This document shows positions 47,181 to 51,988 of a stretch of DNA of 51,988 nt, piece after piece. The notes under the pieces are model-generated. The model searched no databases, was not told the origin of the DNA, and worked only from the letters and a program-made list of their open reading frames with translations. The stretch comes from a virus: positions 1 to 51,988 of IMG/VR virus record IMGVR_UViG_3300006026_000020; one strand, 5' to 3'. A program made the position numbers and the translations under genes. The first letter of the stretch is position 1, and the number at the start of each line of letters is the position of its first letter.

Positions 47181-47536
47181 TAACTTTGAGAGACCTCGCG
47201 CATTGCTGCTTCCCTCAATTCAGCAGTTGCTTCTGGGACTAATTTTTTCAATACAGACATACGAGGCGTACCATCAGAAGCAAGGTCAGAACGATCTCCA
47301 GTTTCATAAACTGTTCGTACCGCATCGACAACTTGCTTTTGTAAGGTATCAGGTTCATCTACAGGTTCCGCAACAGGCTCAGGAGCGGGGGGAGCATCAG
47401 CTGCTCTGGCACCCATACCTAATGCCGCGTTAATCAGATCCTCTTGAAGAAGTTCCTTGGGTTCACCAGCACGTAGCCAAGTCATACGACCTGACAATGT
47501 GGCTACTCGAATATCTTTATCGCTTACCAGTTTCAT
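47180..47536 (-). CDS. Small head-region protein (118 aa)
   Basis: ATG 47536 lies 7 nt after AGGAG. The N-terminal beta part (VSDKDIRVATLSGRMTWLRA) is followed by a Pro/Glu/Ala-rich linker (APPAPEPVAEPVDEP) and a C-terminal helical domain. The first part resembles small capsid-accessory proteins. It is the first gene after the hairpin that follows the capsid gene. Confidence 0.65.
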   Translation of the reverse strand: MKLVSDKDIRVATLSGRMTWLRAGEPKELLQEDLINAALGMGARAADAPPAPEPVAEPVDEPDTLQKQVVDAVRTVYETGDRSDLASDGTPRMSVLKKLVPEATAELREAAMREVSQS

Positions 47537-47558
47537 CAATTAACTCCTAGTTGGGGGT

Positions 47559-47590
47559 GAGGCCCTACCTGCGTAGATTGGTAGGGCCTC
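47559..47590 (-). promoter_or_regulatory. Strong hairpin after the capsid gene
   Basis: Perfect 11-bp stem GAGGCCCTACC / GGTAGGGCCTC with a 10-nt loop, 19 nt past the capsid stop. No T-tract follows on either strand, so it is not a standard terminator. It may be a leaky or Rho-assisted terminator, a processing site or a 3'-end stabiliser that keeps capsid mRNA abundant. Confidence 0.65.
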
Positions 47591-47609
47591 AACTACTCGC
47601 TAAAGCGAT

Positions 47610-48722
47610 TTACTGAAGTACATCCAGACAGAAGACACCGAAGTCTTCATCTTGTCCGGTGTAGATGCTGTTGAACTGAGGCTTCAAGAAACCAAGCATT
47701 TTGCCGACAGAGATACCCATTTGGTTCTCATAGTCGAACAAATCTTCGTCATAGTACGGAGCACCAATGTCTGCCATACCCATAGCCTGAGCACCACACA
47801 TCAATACGCGGCAACCGTTCTCGGTTCCACTCGCGCCCCACTTATTACCACCAGTAAGACCAGTAGTGTTGTAGACGTGACGGAATTCGTGAACTACCAG
47901 ACCGTCAACCATGACGCTTGAAGTCCCTGCGAACAGTTCGTTCTTAGCACCACGAGGTCCAGCGTTACGTACGTTCTGGATGTAGTCTGAATCGAGCTTG
48001 AGGTCAGCCATGACTTGAGGAGTCACGAATACGTGATAGACCTCTTCGCCAGCGCCAGTACGAATGCCTCGTACATACTGATCCTTAGCAATAGCCTTCA
48101 TTCGAACGAGGGCTTTGTAAGAAATAGGAGCGTGGCCGTCAGTAGCGGTGTCGCCTGCAATGATGTCAGTACCGTTCCACTTATAGTGACGATTGGAAGT
48201 AGGAGCAGCTACGTCAGCAGCAAACTCAAGGTCGCTTAGGTTCTTACCAGTAGCAAGAACAGATCGAGCACCGCCGTTGTTCTTAGAAGTGTAAGCAATG
48301 CCTGAAAGCGTCAAGAAAGCGATCTGGTCCATACGATCAGCCATCCAATAGGCCAATACGTCGCGTGAAGTTTCACGGAAGTTAACGATGGACTTCTGAT
48401 CAGCAACTCGGCCAGCGATACGGTTAGCATTTCTCATCTGGTCGATGCGAATTACCTTGTCGGCGCTGGTGATAGCTTCTTCGCTATCTTCCAAGGTGTA
48501 ATCGCCAACAACACCGTCTCCAGTGAGGTCTGCGATCAAAGTCAGTACGGCGCGAGCGCCTTTTTCAGATTTTTTAAGTTCGGTTACACGCTGAACCATG
48601 GAATTTGGGCCAGAACCAGCGAACTGGTTAATGAAACTGTTGTTTCGGGCCATATGCCAAAAGTCGAGGCTCCAAGCAGTTTTCTGTTCCGTGGTTAGCG
48701 CAGCAAAATTAGTAAGAGCCAT
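47610..48722 (-). CDS. Major capsid protein (N4-gp56/DUF4043-like)
   Basis: 370 aa, ATG 48722 behind GGAGG. The sequence KTAWSLDFWHMARNNSFINQ, then VQRVTELKKSEKGARAVLTL, LEDSEEAITSADKVIRIDQM, SRDVLAYWMADRMDQIAFLT and a C-terminal GAQAMGMADIGAP... MGISVGKMLG follows the N4-gp56 family of HK97-fold capsid proteins. It has its own promoter 160 nt upstream with a structured leader, and a strong hairpin downstream, as expected for the most abundant virion protein. Confidence 0.9.
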   Translation of the reverse strand: MALTNFAALTTEQKTAWSLDFWHMARNNSFINQFAGSGPNSMVQRVTELKKSEKGARAVLTLIADLTGDGVVGDYTLEDSEEAITSADKVIRIDQMRNANRIAGRVADQKSIVNFRETSRDVLAYWMADRMDQIAFLTLSGIAYTSKNNGGARSVLATGKNLSDLEFAADVAAPTSNRHYKWNGTDIIAGDTATDGHAPISYKALVRMKAIAKDQYVRGIRTGAGEEVYHVFVTPQVMADLKLDSDYIQNVRNAGPRGAKNELFAGTSSVMVDGLVVHEFRHVYNTTGLTGGNKWGASGTENGCRVLMCGAQAMGMADIGAPYYDEDLFDYENQMGISVGKMLGFLKPQFNSIYTGQDEDFGVFCLDVLQ

Positions 48723-48877
48723 TAGGCTTCCTCCAATAATTTAAATGTCTGCACGTGGCCGTAATAACGTTTCGGCCTTACCTGAACGTCAGCCTTACGG
48801 AGCTGAAACCGAAGAAAACCGCCTTATTAGCTGGGCGTCAGCGTGGCACTATCGTAGAACCCACGTAGGTACAACAC

Positions 48878-48906
48878 ATTATAGGTAAAACCTATAAAGT
48901 AAACAA
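48878..48906 (-). promoter_or_regulatory. Capsid-gene promoter overlapping palindrome (site i)
   Basis: On the - strand: -35 TTGTTT (48906-48901), a spacer of exactly 17 nt, and -10 TATAAT (48883-48878). The perfect palindrome ATAGGT-TTT-ACCTAT (48895-48881 on the coding strand) fills the spacer and enters the -10, the same geometry as site a. The start point would be near 48871, leaving a leader of about 150 nt with several short inverted repeats before the capsid ATG. The 199-nt gap 48723-48921 holds no ORF that I can support. Confidence 0.7.
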
Positions 48907-48921
48907 CTCTCAAACTGCCTA

Positions 48922-49068
48922 CTATTCCTTAGCAGTTTTTTTAGAATTCTTGAATGCCTTAGCCGTAGGCGCACCTTTCGTGCCTGGCTTTCGCATCTTC
49001 TCATTAGATCCAGCTTTTATACGTTTTCGCTTAGCATGGATGTTTGCGTAAAGTCCTCTTGAAGCCAT
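48922..49068 (-). CDS. Small basic conserved phage protein (48 aa)
   Basis: ATG 49068 follows GAGGT. The peptide runs MASRGLYANIHAKRKRIKAG, then EKMRKPGTKGAPTAKAFKNS. This GLYANI-x-AKRKRI...MRKPG-x-KGAPTAKAF pattern is very conserved in head gene blocks of many marine and environmental phages, although its role is unknown. It lies between two RNA hairpin/promoter elements just before the capsid promoter. Confidence 0.8.
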   Translation of the reverse strand: MASRGLYANIHAKRKRIKAGSNEKMRKPGTKGAPTAKAFKNSKKTAKE

Positions 49069-49096
49069 CTACATACCTCAATAGTTAGAATAGGTT

Positions 49097-49122
49097 GGGA
49101 CCGGGGGCGAACCCCCAGTCCC
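49097..49122 (-). promoter_or_regulatory. UUCG-tetraloop hairpin after the scaffold gene
   Basis: On the - strand GGGACTGGGGG-TTCG-CCCCCGGTCCC: an 11-bp stem with one T-G pair and a UUCG tetraloop, 29 nt upstream of the 48-aa gene. No T-run follows. It may separate scaffold/portal mRNA from capsid mRNA as a weak terminator or a processing or stability element. Confidence 0.7.
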
Positions 49123-49150
49123 TGCGCCGACCCCCTCGACGCAAAACAGC

Positions 49151-50197
49151 CTAGACAAAGTCGCCACGTAACCGGGCTAGAGTCGCCTGTGGGAGAGCGG
49201 CGAACTCATCTTCCGACAAAGCGTTAATATCCACGCTTGCGGGAGGTTTAGTGCCCTGTGACGATTTTGGTAGTGTGGGCGGCTGTTGATTGGCGGCTGC
49301 TATGTTTTTCTCCACAGCCTCGGGGTTTCTCGTTTGTGCAACAGGTTCTCGCGCTGCCGTTGCCGCTCCTTGCGCCTGTGGCATATCTTCTGGCCTGTTT
49401 ACACGTACTACATAGTCAGCAGCCTGCCGCATGGCATCTGCTGGCTCGTATCCTCTTCCAATAAACCCATCCCTGATTGCCAACACCTCATCTACCAATC
49501 CTTGGTCGTAGGTCTCGCTTCCAGATCTGAAGAAGTCGTAGGTATTTTCAAGTTCTTCTGCAACCTCCTGCTCAGTCTGGGCACGATTAACTGTTCTAAC
49601 TTGGTCCTGCACACGTAAATCAATATTCTGAGTGGCAGTTTGTACGCCAGCTTTTACCGCGTCTTGCAGCATTGTTGCAAATAACTGATTCGCAGAATCA
49701 AGATCGCCTTCAAGCACCTTATCGAACATTTGCTTGGGGGCATCGCCAGGATCGAACGAAAATTCAGTTACTTCTGCTGGTTGACCTGATTCTTGCTGCT
49801 GAATCCGCTTCTGAAGCTCTTCTACTTGGTTTTGCAAGGCCTTTTTTCGAGCAATTTCCTTATCCAGACGGCTTTTCGGGATCTGGATAGGATCTTTACG
49901 CTCTGATTGGGCTTCTTGCACCGCCTCTTCAGTAGTTTCATCAGTAGTTTCCTCAGATTCAGCGGTAGTTTCTTCAGGTTCGGGCGTTTCGGTGCCCGTT
50001 TCTGCTACTTCTGCCTCTGGCTCGGGTTTTGATTCGGCTGATTCGGTTGTCTCGACCTGTGTCGGAGCGGATTCCTCGACGAAATCGCCTCTATCCACTT
50101 CTTCAACTTGCGCATTAGCGCTTCCGTCGCTTCCTGCAAATAGAAAGTCAGCATAATTTTCCTCTTGGTCTATGGCTTCAGCGGTGTTTTCACTCAT
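49151..50197 (-). CDS. Capsid scaffold protein
   Basis: 348 aa. The acidic, low-complexity N-terminal third (ETTESAESKPEPEAEVAETG and similar) precedes a coiled coil (LDKEIARKKALQNQVEELQK) and a helical C-terminus ending ALSEDEFAALPQATLARLRG, a common scaffold C-terminal docking motif. It lies between portal and capsid genes. It overlaps the portal stop by 8 nt (ATGAGTGA). It would direct procapsid assembly and then leave the shell. Confidence 0.85.
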   Translation of the reverse strand: MSENTAEAIDQEENYADFLFAGSDGSANAQVEEVDRGDFVEESAPTQVETTESAESKPEPEAEVAETGTETPEPEETTAESEETTDETTEEAVQEAQSERKDPIQIPKSRLDKEIARKKALQNQVEELQKRIQQQESGQPAEVTEFSFDPGDAPKQMFDKVLEGDLDSANQLFATMLQDAVKAGVQTATQNIDLRVQDQVRTVNRAQTEQEVAEELENTYDFFRSGSETYDQGLVDEVLAIRDGFIGRGYEPADAMRQAADYVVRVNRPEDMPQAQGAATAAREPVAQTRNPEAVEKNIAAANQQPPTLPKSSQGTKPPASVDINALSEDEFAALPQATLARLRGDFV

Positions 50198-51988
50198 TTA
50201 GGGGGTTCCTTTGTTGAACATTTGACTGGTAAGCGAGTTTTTCCCGCTCCATTTGGCGATTTAGCTCGCCCTTAACCAATTCCGTGCGGCGTTTTTCTGC
50301 TTGTGACGCACGATCTTGGATAATTTTGCCTTTGGTAGAGAGGACTGACTGGTCATAACGGCTTCGAGCGCTAAGTGCGGCAAGATCACGGCGCAGTTGT
50401 AGCTGTTCCCGTGCCTTCTGAAGCTCAACTTCAAGTTCTTCACGTCGCATTTGCATCGCTGGGCTATCAATACCGCCCTGATCCATAGATGCTTCGGCAG
50501 CGAGCTTCATGCTTTCGGCTTCCATCTTCATAACTTCAGCTTCTGCCTTCGCAACTTCTGCAACCATCATGCGAGCCTGCATCTCCTGCTGGAATTGCAT
50601 CTGCATCATCTGCTCTTCAGTCATCTCGCCACGGCCTGTCAGTGATCGAATCTCATCTGCAAGCTCGAACTTCTTAGCCAAATGGCTGTATTCGATAATG
50701 CGATCATCAGGAATTGCCACGCCAACCTGCCTAAGCGACAGTGCCTCTGCAAATTGCGAATCTTCGAAGCTGTCTTTAGCAGGCATAGTGGAAAGAGTGA
50801 CTTCGTACTTACCAACGGTAATATCGTTAACAACTTCTCCAGTAGCAGTTAGGAGATTTATAGCCAGCTCTTCATCCTTCTGCTCGAAGTTCATACCTTC
50901 TGTCGTAATACTGAATACCCGAGGTTCGGTATAAAACTGCTGAATAAGCTCTAGCAATTTTCGAGCGACGAAGTAGCGTGACCTTTGTAGATTGTCGAAT
51001 GGCACAGCGATCTGCACCTGTCCACGCATTGTCTTTTCTTGCAGCGCCACACCAGATACTTCAGCACCTTCCATACCGAGCATGGCTTCGTTGATGCCGC
51101 TGATCTCTTTGATGAACTGCGCGCTTTTTACAGCCGCTCGCTCGATGCCAGTCGGTGGACGGTTAGGCTCGATCTTCTGCAAACCGCCCATGCGCCCCGG
51201 ATTCATTTCGATAACAAGACCTGTTTCCGCGCCTTGGTCTCGAAGGTCATCGGCGTTCATGCCGTTTAGTGCACCTGCTTCAACAATCCACCCGCTGTTA
51301 GCTGTAGTGTTTAGGATGTGCAGCTCTTGAGATGACAGTTTGTTCAACTGCTCTTGCGGAGAGATAAGGTTACTTACAAGACCAAACGGCTTGCCGCGCC
51401 TGAAGTATGCAAAGTATGGAATCTTGGTAAAGGTAGCGTAGGGCGACCAATCATCGTGTAACACAACGCGGTCTGCTGTCGTCGTCCAACGTATTTTCTT
51501 TTCTACTTTCTGAACAACACCAACGCCAGTTCGAGCAGCGAACTCCTCGATCTTCTCCATGTCCCAGGTGTTAGGTGCACGCTTGGTGTCACCTGTCTGC
51601 AAATCGACAAATGAATAGCAGGGTTCGTAACGTACATGCTGTCGCTCGATTACGCGCACTTGTCGTACAGTGCGTTCCTCGTCATCAGACTGTCGCCATG
51701 CAGTGTGCTCTTCGTTATCCCGAGCATCACCAAAAGTATCTTCTTTTTCGTACTCAACTGAGTCTTGGGATAGACGATTATTGTTAATGCCTATATTTAC
51801 AATCGAATCAGCAGCGTCTTGTCCATAGATCTGCTCGATCTCATCGACACTCATCCATCGAGTCTCAAAGATTTCTTTCCAAGTTGTTGGGTCGTATTCT
51901 TTAGCGTCTGGATCGAGTATTACTTCACGCGGGTCATCAGACCTAATGACGATATCCCCAATTAGGTTGTCATCGAACTCAACACGGA
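50190..51988 (-). CDS. Portal protein (P22-type), N-terminus beyond the window
   Basis: The frame is open to the right edge. The segment before 51854 (IVIRSDDPREVILDPDAKEY, then WKEIFETRWMSVDEIEQIYG) is clearly part of the protein, so the Met at 51854 is internal. Further features are KIRWTTTADRVVLHDDWSPY, LVSNLISPQEQLNKLSSQEL, GISGINEAMLG-type loop and a long C-terminal coiled coil (MQFQQEMQARMMVAEVAKAE onward), the order seen in P22-type portals. The dodecameric ring forms the DNA entry vertex. A terminase gene is expected just outside the window. Confidence 0.88.
   Translation of the reverse strand, partial: RVEFDDNLIGDIVIRSDDPREVILDPDAKEYDPTTWKEIFETRWMSVDEIEQIYGQDAADSIVNIGINNNRLSQDSVEYEKEDTFGDARDNEEHTAWRQSDDEERTVRQVRVIERQHVRYEPCYSFVDLQTGDTKRAPNTWDMEKIEEFAARTGVGVVQKVEKKIRWTTTADRVVLHDDWSPYATFTKIPYFAYFRRGKPFGLVSNLISPQEQLNKLSSQELHILNTTANSGWIVEAGALNGMNADDLRDQGAETGLVIEMNPGRMGGLQKIEPNRPPTGIERAAVKSAQFIKEISGINEAMLGMEGAEVSGVALQEKTMRGQVQIAVPFDNLQRSRYFVARKLLELIQQFYTEPRVFSITTEGMNFEQKDEELAINLLTATGEVVNDITVGKYEVTLSTMPAKDSFEDSQFAEALSLRQVGVAIPDDRIIEYSHLAKKFELADEIRSLTGRGEMTEEQMMQMQFQQEMQARMMVAEVAKAEAEVMKMEAESMKLAAEASMDQGGIDSPAMQMRREELEVELQKAREQLQLRRDLAALSARSRYDQSVLSTKGKIIQDRASQAEKRRTELVKGELNRQMEREKLAYQSNVQQRNPLNE

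Noticed and set aside
47559-47590. Intrinsic terminator after the capsid gene
   Set aside because: The stem is strong but no T-tract follows on either strand, so it is listed as a hairpin of unknown role.
1-51988. CRISPR array, insertion sequence or transposase
   Set aside because: No regularly spaced repeats and no transposase-like ORF or terminal inverted repeats were seen. The only tandem repeat is the 2 x 21 bp unit at 40260-40301.

Overview
The window looks like about 52 kb of the genome of a temperate, probably short-tailed (podovirus-type) bacteriophage in its free, non-integrated form. The evidence is a P22-type portal, an N4-gp56-like capsid protein, very large internal virion proteins and a giant tail fibre, with no tape measure, sheath or tail-tube genes visible. 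A tyrosine integrase and a repressor add the temperate side. The host is probably a gammaproteobacterium: next to the integrase is a 20-bp sequence identical to the 3' end of a tRNA-Ser gene, including the encoded CCA. Phage sequence continues on both sides of it, so it reads as attP rather than attL or attR.

Layout. (1) 1-10036, + strand: a tightly overlapped early replication/recombination operon. It holds a family A DNA polymerase, a CsrA-like protein, an AEP primase-SF3 helicase fusion, a Cas4/RecB-type nuclease, a DEDDh exonuclease, a small membrane protein, an SNF2-type helicase, a coiled-coil protein, a conserved protein of SSB-like context, several tiny ORFs, a DUF3310 protein and a small excisionase-like HTH protein. 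(2) 51988-10025, - strand: everything else runs in one direction. In transcription order: portal (cut by the window end), scaffold, 48-aa basic protein, major capsid protein, head-completion proteins, GNAT, M15 peptidase, three internal/ejection proteins (one of 1975 aa with an HEAGH zinc-protease motif), tail and fibre-base proteins, the 3421-aa modular fibre, two GNAT-like proteins and a sulfotransferase-like protein. Then come a hypothetical gene, a small lipoprotein, a VRR-NUC-like nuclease, the CI-like repressor, attP, integrase, a small membrane protein, a 3-TM holin and a 33-aa lysine-rich peptide. The + and - transcription units converge and overlap by 12 bp at 10025-10036.

The most unusual signal is a dispersed 15-bp palindrome, ATAGGT-NNN-ACCTAT. 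It occupies most of the few intergenic gaps, in both transcription units, usually 0-12 nt ahead of a start codon. At two places (4782-4810 and 48878-48906) it sits in the 17-nt spacer and enters the -10 of a good sigma70-like promoter. I read it as a dispersed operator ('stoperator'-like) or phage-specific promoter/operator element; that role is inferred. Other points of interest are a Leu at the position equivalent to E. coli PolA Phe762, the CsrA homologue, a repressor whose S24 domain lacks the Ser/Lys dyad, and the lysogeny module placed inside the late direction of transcription instead of at a divergent cI/cro switch.

Functions were assigned by motif reading only. No database search was run, and start codons were chosen from ribosome-binding sites and overlaps.
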